NCBI GenBank assembly: GCA_014529385.2
Contig: CM043959.1
Span: 92,607,529 to 92,671,528, forward strand
Origin: Adiantum capillus-veneris
Lineage: Eukaryota; Streptophyta; Polypodiopsida; Polypodiales; Pteridaceae
Direction of reading: 5' to 3'
Length of the DNA stretch: 64,000 bases
Both the position numbers and the translations under genes were made by a program. Each line of letters begins with the position of its first letter. Positions within the stretch are counted from its first letter, which is position 1. The notes under the pieces were generated by a model. That model saw only the letters and a list, made by a program, of their open reading frames with translations, ran no database searches and was not told the origin of the DNA. Below, one piece after another: positions 53,501-64,000 of this stretch.

Positions 53501-55190
53501 CATGAAAGCATCAAATGGTTTACACAACAACGGATTTAAAGGGTCGAAAAGCCACGTGGACCGAGATTCTTCAGGAATATGACGCCAAGCTAAGGCATCG
53601 CAAAGGCCGGTACAATGTCGTGGTAGACGCTCTAAGTCGAATCTCAGAGATCAATTCGCTCTTGTTCACGAAACTTCATAGTGAATTTTTAGATCCTCTC
53701 AAAGGCAAATATGAGCATGATGAAACATATTCCAAAGTGTAGCGCCATGTTCAAAAGAGGGATTCTTCTCACTCCAATGACGGTAGTGTACAGTTAACCT
53801 CCACATCTAATTCTCCTTTATCAAGTGATGAACTACAACGATGGAAGCATTTTACCATCGACAATGGGTACCTACTCCATAAGGGGAGAGTTTGTGTACC
53901 GGCGGACACAGACATTCGGCGCCAAATTCTTTATGAATGTCATGATAGTCCAAGTGCAGGGCACCCTGGGATTATAAAAACTTATGCTCTCGTACGACGA
54001 CAGTTTTACTGGCCAAGTATACATGACTTTGTTCAAGCTTATGTCTTGCATTGCCAAAAATGTCAAGTTAACAAAGCACAGTGCCTGAAAGCAGGAGGAC
54101 TCTTACATTCTTTGGAGATACCCAATGGAAAATGGGAAAGCATCTCTATGGATTTTATTGTGGGTTTACCAACCACTGTATGAGGTCATGACTCGGTATA
54201 GGTGGTCGTAGATAGGTTGACTAAACTATGTAAGTTTATTTCGACCAAATCAACAGTTAAGACACCAGAATTAGCCAAGTTAATTGTGGACAATCTATAC
54301 AAACTGTATGGTTTGCCAAGTAACATTGTCAGTGACCATGATCCTAAGTTTAACAGCCACTTTTGGAGAGCGGTGTTTAAACGATTGGGTACACAAGTGA
54401 ATCTCAGTACAACTGATCATTTAGAAACAGATGGTCAGACGGAACGAGTTAACCAGGTGCTAGAGGATATGCTAAGAGCATACGTCAGCAAAAAACAGTC
54501 AGACTGGGAAGAATACTTACCTATTCTCGAGTTTGCCTACAACAGTGCTAAGCATGTCACAACAGGATTTAGTCCTTTCATGCTCATGTATGGGTTTCAA
54601 CCTAAATTGGCAACTGAAAAACTCCAACAGGTTAAGGATTTTCTCCAAGACCACATGGATATGCTGAAACTTGCTCGCCGTCAGAATGCCCGACAAGCAC
54701 AGGATCGGTATAAGAAGTACATTGATGAGAATGTCGGCAAGTTACCTTCGATGAAGGGGAGGAAGTATTTTTACGTGTGCCAGAACATTCAAAAAGTCTG
54801 AAAACTAGGCCAACACCTAAATTATCTCCCCGATATTGTGGACCTTTCAAAATAATCAAGCGAGTAGGTGATCGTGCCTACAAATTATTACTACTTGCAC
54901 ATTCTCGCATTCATCCAATGTTTCATGTAAGCCGTTTACGTAAGCGGTTACATGGGGACGACAATGTCATTGACCAACAGGTTTTGGTTGATTTCATTGA
55001 ACCTCTTACCTTACCGCATGAACCTGAACGTGTTCTCGATTATCATGAGTTGCGTACACGTCATCACGTACGTCAACAAGCCTTAATCAAGTGGAAAGAC
55101 CGACCTGAGGAAGGTGCCACTTGGGAAAACATTAGTGTTCTTAAGAAGAAGTTTCCCACTTTTGTTTTCGGGGATGAAAACTCTTCTTAA
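50569..55190 (+). pseudogene. gag-pol of the chromovirus (gag, protease, RT, RNase H, integrase, chromodomain), disrupted
   Basis: Gag 50,569-51,879: an N-terminal helix, a Retrotrans_gag core (KAYKWWMSLKEKN), and a CFQCLRRGHGKKDC zinc knuckle (~51,500-51,540). Protease: ILVDDGATHNFI (~51,755-51,790), with DDG at the active site. A frameshift near 51,850 leads to the pro-RT linker; TAA at 52,367. RT 52,388-53,100: LVKKKDGSMRMCVDY, SFGLTNAPATF, and FLND at the catalytic box (~52,861-52,872), where FLDD/YIDD is expected. RNase H: ETDTSDRAIGAVLLQ onward to a frameshift near 53,530. Integrase: His-Cys finger (53,930-54,065), SMDFIVGLP, SDHDPKF, QTERVNQ, with DDE residues present. Stops at 53,740, 54,181 and about 54,199; a frameshift near 54,770. 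GPF motif and chromodomain (ERVLDYHELR, LIKWKDRPEEGATWEN) end at 55,190. Confidence 0.95.
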
Positions 55191-55200
55191 GGGGGGAGTA
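55188..55200 (+). promoter_or_regulatory. Polypurine tract of the chromovirus
   Basis: TTAAGGGGGGAGTAA directly before the 3' LTR. Confidence 0.8.
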
Positions 55201-55201
55201 A

Positions 55202-55354
55202 TGTCAGGACATCAGCAAGGTCGGACTAGACAAGGGCAGGACTGGGCTAGGCAGTGTGGAAAGGGAGTCCAACTAGGGAAAAGGGCCAGGGGCTATGCTA
55301 TATAGAGGGTGGTTGGGTGGTGGACTCTCATGTTCTAGTTCCCCTTGTCTTACA
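55202..55354 (+). repeat. 3' LTR of the chromovirus
   Basis: 153 bp, TGTCAGGACA ... TTGTCTTACA. It differs from the 5' LTR at roughly a dozen positions, so the insertion is not recent. Confidence 0.9.
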
Positions 55355-55501
55355 CGCCCTCTCAAAACTCCTTGAGGCTCCTGCAAGCCGCTTTCCCAAA
55401 GCAGATCTTGAGATTGATGCATTTCAAAGACCTCTAACAAGCCTCCCAAAGCCAATCAAAAGAAAACAAGGTCTACCATCTCCTCCGTCCTCCCCTTTCA
55501 C

Positions 55502-55553
<52 letters not shown>

Positions 55554-56503
55554 TGCCTTTAGGCACCAGATCCTAAAATTGATAGGCATAGTAGAAATTT
55601 CTTTTAATAGGCAATTTTCCAAGCCCCCTTTCATATGCTATGTAAAATGACCAATCTACATAGTTTGCCATATATAACATAAATTTTAGGATATAAACAT
55701 GAAAAATGAGAGGAAATTTCAAGATTCTAGCATGTCAAATGATAGGAGGTTTTCTTGAAGCACCTGTTTGGATGGGTTAAGTTGTGTGCTTTTATGGGCA
55801 CCCAGACACCCTCACAAATACACAAGTATGACATATGATGTGTCCAAGGGACAACTTGCTAGGGAGAAAATTGTCCATAGGTAAGACGATAATCTCATGA
55901 TCAAGCTCCCTATTTGGCTCGCAATTTATTTTATTCAACTTTCAGGAGATTCCTCCCACTATGAGTCTTTGAATTCATATCGCTCACTCTCTAAAAGAAG
56001 GGATGTAAGATTTGAACATGCACTGTGTAGCGCAACGTTGCTTAGAGATGGCTCTCATAGAAAACCCACCATGCATGTGATCTTGTTGCAAGATGCAACC
56101 CATACATAAAAAAGACGTCCAAACATGATCTACATCATGCTCACTCTTGGCCGGACTAGCACCTCCTGGCCCCTCCTCATAAATCCCCCATCTCAATAGT
56201 GTCACCTCGTATGTCTGCCTATTAAGTGAACACCGTCTCGCATCAAATAAGATTTTCCCAATTAACTTCAATTGGTACCCCTATTGGCATATTTGTTATT
56301 TTATTAGGTCAAGAATCTCAATATATGTCGTCACCAAGCCTCCACTCCCATCACCACTCCACAACAATATCCCCACTCAAGGTTGAGAATCAAACTAGGA
56401 CTCTACTCAGTAAGATTTTCGAAGCCAATATGCTAGTCATCTTTTAAAAATAAAATAAATTATTCTTCTTTCTTGTTTCTCTCTCTTACCCCTGTTTTCT
56501 TTT

Positions 56504-56505
<2 letters not shown>
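55355..56505. other. Non-coding interval with an (AG)n tract at 55,504-55,549
   Basis: No gene recognised. Short ORFs at 55,897-56,447 lack motifs. Confidence 0.45.
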
Positions 56506-56506
<1 letters not shown>

Positions 56507-56579
<73 letters not shown>

Positions 56580-56618
56580 CGTGCTACTGGAGGCTTGAAG
56601 CAACGATGAGGAGAGGTG

Positions 56619-56663
<45 letters not shown>

Positions 56664-56703
56664 CTACTAGAGGCTTGAAGCAACGATGAGGAGAGGTGCT
56701 ACT
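56507..56703. repeat. (CT)n tracts with a duplicated 45-bp spacer
   Basis: Two CT runs (about 56,507-56,575 and 56,622-56,660) are each followed by TCGTGCTACT(G/A)GAGGCTTGA and a shared AAGCAACGATGAGGAGAGGTGC segment, so tract plus spacer was tandemly duplicated, as at 9.2-9.6 kb. Confidence 0.92.
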
Positions 56704-56744
56704 GCTGCCATCTCAAGGCTCGTACAGATATCCGTTGTCGTGAA

Positions 56745-56821
<77 letters not shown>
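56745..56821. repeat. Compound (GT)n-(GA)n microsatellite
   Basis: GT run to about 56,789 then GA run to 56,821. Confidence 0.96.
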
Positions 56822-56825
<4 letters not shown>

Positions 56826-57208
56826 CCGATTGGAGAACGGGCAAAGAAGCAAGGAGCTTGATGAAAAATGCTAGCAAGGATGGGTCGATGTTGTGCAAGG
56901 AAAAAGTTGCTCTGTTAATAAAGTGCTTCAAGTTGATGCTTTTCAAGATATTATGCAAGAGATTTCCAAACGCTTGTGTAGACTATTGTCGCAAAAGTTT
57001 ATTTAATATTAAATTAAAAGAATGTGCAAGCATGAAGCTTTTTATTACTAATCGTCTAATTTGGGTCAAGGGCAATGACTTGATTCATGCCACCGAAAGC
57101 CAAAAAAACCCCATTAGGCTTATAAGCCAAGTAAATAGGGAACTTGTACTATATATAGCTAATTATAGGCAACGTGTGAAAGCAAGAGAACTTGAACCCA
57201 CCGTGTGA
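56822..57208 (+). CDS. Hypothetical ORF, basic and Leu/Lys-rich
   Basis: The open frame continues for about 128 codons after the microsatellite and ends at TGA 57,206-57,208. Composition is protein-like (LLIKCFKLMLFKILCKRFPN; many Lys, Cys) but there is no motif I recognise, and no start codon clear of the microsatellite other than internal Met codons. It may be chance or an old exon. Confidence 0.2.
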
Positions 57209-58465
57209 AGGCCCTTTTACCCCATACCTTTTCAAAAGGTCCTAGTGTGAGTAATAATGCTACCTTTGGTAACCTTGGATAAGCAAGGTTAACAATACCC
57301 CACTTGCCGTGGGCACGACTCTAACTCAAAGTGTACATGAGAGTTAATTTTAGAGAAATTTAGTGGCGACACACCCAACCCCACACTAATGGGGGGTGGG
57401 CCCAACTGGGGTCGCCCAACAACTTGCAGTGTTAGGATTTGACGCCCTTCTTCCCTCGAGCCCTTCGTATGAAGAACACTTTGAGGCAACACCGGTGTTT
57501 TGAAGGGAGAAGGCAAAATATGCCTATCCTCATGGAAGGATGCTAATCCCACTCTCTTGTCATTAAAAGGGCAACCCTTAGGAAAGCCCTTCTTGGACTT
57601 GAACTGAGGTCAAGGCCCACCAAAGGTAGGAGTGGAGACATTTGCATTCACATTCACATTTTACATATTGACATGAATTAAAAACTATAGATGAGGGTGA
57701 TCGGGGTGTGTGGTTAAGCCATTCATAATTTGATAATTTCCTAAATTCTAATGGGAAATGGGCCAATGGCCATTGCTAAGTTCTAAATTAACGTAATGGG
57801 AAATGGGCGACTCAGTGCTCACCCAAAATTTTGAACGAGCCTCTAGAGCCATGGCACAAGCACCACGAGTGTAACTCTTGCTCTCAGCCTCTCTGTGTAG
57901 GTGCCTGTAGGGATTTGGAAATATATCGAGTGTCGATGGTCACAAGGGTCTAACTTCATTCCCACACACAACAAAGGAACTGTAGCAAAAGAGGGGAAAG
58001 AAATGTGGGATTGGCTACGTCAATGCATAAGAGAGTTGGAAGGTCTTGTGACAACACGAAGACTCATGAGCAGAGACTTGCGAGCAACCTTTGGACTCTT
58101 CTCAGGCTCTCAGTCTACCCCCTGTTAAGCTTCAGCCTTGGACAGTGGATTGCCCTTGCCCTCCTCTCAGGTTGCCTCTTCTTGGGAGTCGGGACTTCCT
58201 CCTCTCCAGGCAAGGTTGCTGGGTACTCGCTGTTCTTAGACTGATGGAAAAACTTTTTTCCTTGTATATATGCTTGCATATTGTAACTTGTGCAAAGTGT
58301 GTAGGAGCATATATGCATACCCAATCCTACGTATAGTTTTTAACTTGTTTATTGAATGTATCCTCAAGTGTGAGTTTGTGTGGAGTGCTCCCCACACAAA
58401 TACCAAGACATAATCCTACATATGGGTCTGGGCACTGATGAATTTGTTTGGGATGCAATTTTTAG
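57209..58465. other. Non-coding interval, possibly with retroelement leader sequence
   Basis: TTTAGTGGCGACACACCC at about 57,358-57,376 resembles the start of primer sites of some plant gypsy elements (TGGCGAC-type), but no LTR boundary was confirmed. The plus-strand ORF 57,901-58,128 has no motif. Confidence 0.35.
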
Positions 58466-58592
58466 TCATTTGTTTGGGCTGGTATTGTGGTCGTAGTTGT
58501 GGTGGTCTTCCTGCTGATCGTTTGTGTGGTCATCTATGCTTTTCGACATAAACAAAGAGCTCAGAAATCCGAATTAATTAGCAAGCCATTTG
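58466..58592 (+). CDS. Isolated transmembrane exon of a receptor-like protein
   Basis: After a TTTTTAG acceptor (58,465), an open frame encodes WAGIVVVVVVVFLLIVCVVI, a single strong transmembrane helix, followed by a basic stop-transfer segment (YAFRHKQRAQKSELISKPF), and ends CCATTTG|GTAATT, a good donor. This layout is that of the transmembrane exon of plant receptor-like kinases. No ectodomain or kinase exon was found on the plus strand nearby, and gag-like debris follows on the other strand. It may be a gene fragment separated from the rest by insertions. Confidence 0.4.
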
Positions 58593-58675
58593 GTAATTTG
58601 CTTTCATAGTACCTTTCAAAAATCTGACGAGACCAAAGCAATGCCCATAGCTTATTCAATTGCTACTTTTCAGCT

Positions 58676-59260
58676 TCATGAGAAGCCAAAGTAGATTTGT
58701 GGTACATTGGTGAGCCTCGACATAGCTTGCCTTTCCCACATCATGATTGCCTCCTGAGCCTCCAACATTGAAGGAGCTTGAGTCACATGTGAATTGAAAC
58801 GGAATTGAGCTCGGGTAGTTCCATTGTGCAATTTGGTTGATTCTTTTGATATGGTGCTTTCACTCATATTACATTGGCATTCCTCAAATGCATAATTCTT
58901 TACTAGGAAATTCGAGCTCAGTGACTTGCTGCTAGTCAACGAAAAGCCAAGGATTATCTCTTTGGCCAAGTCTTGATTGCGTCATTGGATGTTATGGTAC
59001 TTAACCGGCTGCAAAGTTTCATTAGCAAGGTATGCCTAAGACTTCTTTTAAATATGTCTAGATGTGGCACATTTTGTTCATTATGCTGGAGTTGGTGAAT
59101 ATAGTATTGAGTAACTATGTGTAAGAACTGATTAGTTTCTCCAATAGAGTCTACTTGTTTCTTGTATGGAAAATGGATGCCTTGACGTTCAATTTGCATT
59201 TGTACAAATGGATGTTGCTACAACTCTTTGCTGGCCTTTGTCATGAACAAGTATTTGGTA
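58676..59260 (-). pseudogene. Possible gag-like retroelement debris
   Basis: Minus-strand frames 58,954-59,199 (QIERQGIHFPYKKQVDSIGE, later LRHTLLMKL) and 58,676-58,969 have the look of a gag-related region with a shift between them near 58,960. No zinc knuckle or pol motif confirms this. Confidence 0.25.
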
Positions 59261-59554
59261 GTGCTAAAAAATGCTTGTTCTTTAAGTTTTTTGTGTTGTG
59301 TAAGGGGACATTTTTTACTCTTCTGTCATTGGAAGGGCAATGTTCAATTTTTCCCTTCTATCCAGAAGGGCATACTTCTTACATACCTGTCTTTTGACAT
59401 TTTGAGTTGCCTGTAAAATCCTAACACTGCCAACAAGGTTTATAGTAAAGACTAGTACGGCCGGGTAAAGATATTGCAGATAAATTTATCTCAAGGCCCT
59501 AGATCCCACCCCTTACGCCCATGGTTGTTAATAGAGGCTGTCGATCCCCCTTTG

Positions 59555-59596
59555 GCTGGCATAGGCATGGGCATGGGCATGGGCATGGGCATGGGT
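59555..59596. repeat. (GGGCAT)n hexamer repeat
   Basis: Six or seven GGGCAT/AGGCAT units after CTGGCATA. Confidence 0.95.
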
Positions 59597-60371
59597 GATC
59601 TATGATGGGACAAACAAGCACCATAGATCTTAGGCAAAGTTAAAAGGTAATCTTGGGTACTCCAGAATACATGGCCACTCTTGCCTCACCCTGGAGTTGG
59701 GACGCATATGCCATGTTGCGTGTGCACGTCTTCGTAGTTTATAAGCGTCTCACGTAAATTTGGGGGTTTGTTGTGTGTTTGTGTGTGTTTTGGAGGGGGG
59801 GGAGGGGGGAGGGGGGGAGAAAAAGAAGAGAATTTTAAATGACTAATCCCAAGAGACCTTGAAGATCTGTGAGACGAGGAGAGTTGAGCTGAAGACCTGT
59901 TATTCGATTGTGTATTGGCATAACCAAATCTACCACACTTGCACCTGTCATTAAAGAGAGAGTTCGAGATTTGCACCTTTCTATCTATCGTGATGAGAAG
60001 ATTTTTCTTATGATTTACAGTTAGGTGTAGCTTTTAGAACCAATGCTGATGTCTTTTCTTTGTAGCAAAACGCACTTTCCCGTGCGTTGTAAGGTAGCAC
60101 TCACGGATGCTCATTGTAGAACCAATGCTGATCTCTTAATTTACTCTTTAAATCAAAGGTGGGTGCATGCATTGTAATACGAGGCACCTTTCGCATGGTC
60201 AAAGAAGCTTTACACCTCTATTTACAAACCTTACAGGGACAAAAAAGAGACTCAAATACATACTGTTTTTCAACCCATCATCCAAAAGAGCTTGAATAAA
60301 TAGTAATATAGTACAAGTTTCCTGTATGTAGTGTAGTAGACTCTTGAGATGGCATCCTCTTGACAATATGG
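59597..60371. other. Interval downstream of the CASP-like gene
   Basis: Contains a G-rich run at about 59,793-59,820 (C-rich on the gene strand) and no further gene. The proximal part should include the 3' UTR of the CASP-like gene, but no polyadenylation site can be fixed by eye. Confidence 0.4.
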
Positions 60372-61648
60372 CTAGCAGGCCAAATATGTCAATAGATAGA
60401 CATCAAGCGCGGCACTTGTCGCTGCCGCAACGGCTGCCATCAGCGTAAAGACGAATGCAATTGTTGCACGATTGCAAAACTTGTCAAGCACCGTGCACAC
60501 CCCTGATACATGAATGTTCTGCACACCCAAATTGCGAAAAGCTGACTTGTTAGTTCGCGACGCACCCGCCGCAGCTGCCGCTGCCGCTAGCACCAAATAT
60601 GCACAAGCCTGCCAAGATAACCATATTTATACTCCATGTCAGGAATCTCCAAACATATTTTGGTATACAAACACCCCGGTTCTCAGTGTATTTTTCAATA
60701 ACAAAATTTGCAAAATCCCCGCTAGATTTTGAAGAAAACCGGCGAAATTTTACATGTTTGTTAGAAAACTGGCAAAGTCCTTCAAATTTTGAAACAAAAA
60801 ACAAGGAGAGTTTCAAGTCTGTCCTTTCCCCATCTGGTTTAAGAAAATGGTTTTGGTGAGCCATCAAGTTTCAACAGTTTCACATTCAATGGTATCATAT
60901 TATAACCACCCTCTACAGTTCAAACCATCAGGTCCTCAATTATTTGACATCCTAACCACCTCAGTGTGAGGTCAAAGGCTTCAAGTCCTTCTCCACAGGG
61001 TCATTAGTGTTTGCATTATCAGGGCTCTTGCTCTCTTGATTATTCCCAATATCAGTTGCAGACAAGGCTCAATGCTTGGTCCATTGTCAGTACATGCCTA
61101 ACAGGAGTTCCGCACACGGCGGTGCTTATACGTCTATTCCTAATATGAGTTGCATACAATGGTCCATTGTTGATAAATGCCTCAAGACGAGCTCCCCACC
61201 AGCACCCCCGTGTATGAGCGTCACAAACTCTGTCTAGACCTCCAAACTCTGCTGATTTTTGGGTAGAGTTGGTTCTAACCCTGCCTATCTCACCTAGAAG
61301 ACAAGACCACCATGAGGTCCCTCACTGTCCATGCGCACTTTTCACCTGCTACTACGGTGTGCCGAACTTCTAGTCTAATTGCATCCACGGCTCATGTCCG
61401 CTATGTAACGATCCCTTGCCCCCACCATGCTCCATGGCAAAAGCTCAACAGTAGGAGGGTAGACAGCTCCCTCTGATGTTAATCTTCAGTAGGCAGGCGG
61501 CCAGGCTGCGTGTCAAAACGTTCAAGTTCCCTTAATGTAAGGGAGTTTCAACCCCGGTAATCATGTTTGCCCCGACAATGACATGGAAGAAGGGAAACAT
61601 GGGCGGGCCGGCCATGGACGACAAGAATCAATCCTGGTGTAAGACACT

Positions 61649-61695
<47 letters not shown>

Positions 61696-61700
61696 GTGCA

Positions 61701-61756
<56 letters not shown>

Positions 61757-62341
61757 TGAAACCAAGAAAAAGGCAGCCATTGATTGAAGGTGATAACCAT
61801 CCCCAAAGAACCTTTGAAAGAGATGTGAAGAAAAAAGAGGAACAGCCTTTTGGTGAGATCAATTGAGTGACAACAAAACTCCACAAAAGGTTCTGTCTTC
61901 CTCTTGACAACAAATCATTGAGAGAATGTGAAGCTGCAAGGAATGGAACCACATTATAAGAGTAGCTCCTGAGTCCTACCATACTTCAACAAGAGTTAAA
62001 GAGGGGAGCAGTACCCTCATCTGCGCCATGTGCATCGTATTTAAAGGAGGTCGCGGTCAGTACCTGGTCTGCCACAAGTTGCATCCACATGCGCCTCCTT
62101 GTGGGAGATGCCTTCTTCACGAACACTACCGATTGGAACACAAATTGTGCAAGTGCGTATGCGCATATCAACAAATTGACTACCACCAGAAACCTGAGAT
62201 TTAGATCAAAAAATCTCTGTTAACCTTGATATTATTAACACTAGGATGAAAGGGAAGGCAAGATTAAGCAAAATCAGAGACTATTCATACAGAGTACTGC
62301 GCTACTAGCGTTCAGCCTGCTACCATCTCGCCGGGCAGAGA

Positions 62342-62379
<38 letters not shown>

Positions 62380-62942
62380 CGAGAGAGAGTACTAAGCAGA
62401 TAGTCAAGCAAAAACAAGTAAAATTAAAAGCCATGTTAGACATAAGAAAAAATTTAGCTGATCTCATTTATTTAAACAAGGGTATATTGCTAATGAAGCA
62501 ACCAAGAGAAAGCCAGATGCAGTCAAACACAATGATAAACATATTGCTCACTGAAGGCATGCAAAGATTGTAAGATCACGCTGAGAAGGAGAGCTCCAAT
62601 TTCTTACTCAAACGGCTGGCTGCGATTCCACCGCATGGACACTCCTATGTTGAAGCCGAAAATGTGCACCGCTGATCGTTGTGTGCTTGTAAACATTGCG
62701 CTTAGCGAAACAACCATGAAAGCAACCACAGCAGAGCGCAGCATGATGTCCGCAATACGGAGGTGGCCGATGCAAGTACCATGTCGATCTGCGTCCCGCC
62801 GATCTCCCATCTCTAGTCCATTGCTTGCCTTTGTCTGAAGGCCAAAACCACCTGCTTTCTGAGCATTGCTCGGGTCCTTCGCCCCATGGTCGTCGTTGCC
62901 AGATATTGGAATCATGGCATCAGCTGGAGAAATGGATCCCAT
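60372..62942 (-). CDS. CASP-like protein (CASPL, DUF588), three exons, 233 aa
   Basis: Exon 1 is 62,608-62,942 (ATG 62,942; donor GA|GTAAGA), exon 2 62,064-62,193 (acceptor ATCTCAG; donor CAG|GTACTG), exon 3 60,372-60,608 (acceptor TTGGCAG; TAG stop). Phases match exactly and total 702 nt. CASP-like proteins are four-helix plasma-membrane proteins; CASPs proper scaffold the Casparian strip, most relatives have unknown roles. A hydrophilic N-terminus (1-60) precedes TM1 (~64-86, with the family Arg at ~69), TM2 (~113-135), TM3 (~147-169, with the family Asp at ~154 in VADQ and an Ala run) and TM4 (~203-227), preceded by the [11 protein letters not shown] segment typical of the second outside loop. 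No disruption was seen. An in-frame TTG lies upstream of the ATG. Intron 2 (1,455 bp) holds a long GT repeat. Confidence 0.93.
61653..61755. repeat. (GT)n microsatellite inside intron 2 of the CASP-like gene
   Basis: GT dinucleotides interrupted by CGTGTGTGCATGTGCG in the middle. On the coding strand it is a CA repeat in the intron. Confidence 0.97.
62341..62389. repeat. (GT)n-(GA)n microsatellite inside intron 1 of the CASP-like gene
   Basis: Short compound tract within the 414-bp intron 62,194-62,607. Confidence 0.95.
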
Positions 62943-63124
62943 ACAGATGTGCAATTATATACAATGAGAGAATAGATGTGTGAGAGGTGGGAAATCAATT
63001 GAGGTTTTGGTAAGAATTGAGATACCACTGGACAAGCTGAACTGCAGAAGACTAGAGCAGTTATTTCTCTCTATATCTCTCTAATTTACTCAAAATCAAC
63101 CTGTTTCTCTCACATACACACACG

Positions 63125-63162
<38 letters not shown>

Positions 63163-63450
63163 AGAACACAAAGAGCACCTGCCATGTTGAGTACAAGGGC
63201 TGTTCCACCAAAGGGAGGATTGGAAAACTATCAATGAAGTTTGTATGTCGACGTTCTGATTGCGAGCGAAAAGTTTAAACAACCGCTCGGTGGCGACCTA
63301 ATACTCACTTCACTATATCTAGTACACACAGCTCACTCACCAAAAATATGCACATCGCACACGCAACGCTCCCCCTGCTGAGGCCCTCGCTCTAGCATGT
63401 ACGTATATACAGCGCTCTCACTCTCTCTCTCTCACACACACACACACACA

Positions 63451-63513
<63 letters not shown>

Positions 63514-64000
63514 ATATCATCCACCCACACACACACACATTCCGTGCAGCTTCTCTCTAAAACTGGAGAAAGCAGAAGACGACGTGGAGAGAAGTCTTGT
63601 CATCGCGGCTGTCGTGGAGTGTGCCGGCCGTCGCCAAGTGGGCAAACCCGTGCCACTTCCAATTAAACCCCCCGTATAGCCTAGCCCCTTCAACCAAGTT
63701 GCATCTTTCCCTATTTCCACATAACCATTAGAAATTAGAAAAGCTATTCTTGCTTGGTGGGCGTTGCTATAGAACATAACAGGTCATACATACTCAGATT
63801 GACAACGAGCATCTAGCACTAAGTAAACAAATACAAAGTGCATTGGAGAATTTTTTAAACAGAATTGCATATATGATGATTGGTTACCTCTATAGTTGTC
63901 TCTAAAATCGTCCAATTTCACGGTTTCCTCTACAATTGCTTGAGCAACGAGACCAAGGCACTACTCTGTGTTGTATGTGTTTCGATAGATTTAGGAGCGC
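62943..64000. other. 5' flank of the CASP-like gene with CT/CA microsatellites
   Basis: On the gene strand these are GA- and GT-rich tracts (63,127-63,161; 63,416-63,511; 63,523-63,538). GA/CT-rich stretches near plant promoters often bind BPC-type factors, but no TATA box or start site was fixed here. ORFs in this interval are microsatellite-driven. Confidence 0.5.

Larger units (their letters stand above)
49480..55354 (+). mobile_element. Ty3/gypsy chromovirus with ~154-bp LTRs (5.9 kb, coding broken)
   Basis: Direct repeats 49,480-49,633 and 55,202-55,354 share GTCAGGACA, AAGG(C/T)CGGACTAGACAAGGG, GGCAGTGTGGAAAG, GGGGCTATGCTATATAG and end TTGT(A/C)TTACA. A TGGTATCAAGAGC primer site follows the left repeat, and a G-run purine tract precedes the right one. 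The coding order is gag (zinc knuckle), protease, RT, RNase H, integrase, chromodomain, which is the chromovirus order. LTRs of this family are normally several hundred bp, so ~154 bp is unusually short. Five-base flanks CCCCC and CGCCC agree at 4 of 5 positions, compatible with a target duplication next to a C-run. Several stops and frameshifts mark it as inactive. Confidence 0.95.

Overview
The window is nuclear DNA of a land plant. It holds a three-exon CASP-like membrane protein gene (family known from plants and relatives), GT-AG introns, plant-type Ty3/gypsy elements (Tat lineage and chromovirus), hAT and SWIM-type transposase remnants, a DUF4283 fragment, and very long AG/CT and CA/GT microsatellites. 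Gene density is very low and most of the sequence is transposon-derived, as in large plant genomes. A fern or other seed-free plant is my guess for the source, but that is inference only.

Layout. 1-5 kb: a broken hAT (BED/DUF659) transposase running off the left edge, then a decayed DNA transposase whose SWIM exon has been triplicated. 5-10 kb: a duplicated ~1 kb repeat block with long AG/CT tracts and a DUF4283 fragment. 10-16 kb: a chromodomain remnant and two confidently spliced exons of an unidentified membrane protein. 16-24 kb: non-coding repeats, palindromes and a giant CT/CA microsatellite. 24.3-26.0 kb: a minus-strand Ty3/gypsy pol remnant whose first ten codons match the histone H3 tail. 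26,151-36,385: a complete Tat-lineage LTR retrotransposon with ~2.07 kb LTRs, a tRNA-type primer site, a polypurine tract, dual RNase H domains, and two paralogous 70-codon ORFs between the primer site and gag. 36.8-47.2 kb: two copies, in opposite orientation, of an apparently two-gene DNA transposon (transposase-like gene tail-to-tail with an unidentified gene X), separated by gag debris. 49,480-55,354: a Ty3/gypsy chromovirus with unusually short ~154 bp LTRs. 56-60 kb: microsatellites, an isolated receptor-like transmembrane exon and gag-like debris. 60,372-62,942: the CASP-like gene (minus strand), the one gene here that looks intact.

How it fits together: the intact host gene sits at the right end and everything to its left reads as nested insertions. 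The Tat element is inserted inside a tandem repeat next to an older minus-strand pol remnant. The best candidates for something undescribed are (i) the two-gene transposon family, supported by two diverged copies that share gene order, convergent ~100 bp spacing and a matching intron position in gene X; (ii) the twin 70-aa ORFs in the Tat leader; (iii) the histone-H3-like start of the minus-strand pol ORF. All of these were read by eye without database searches.
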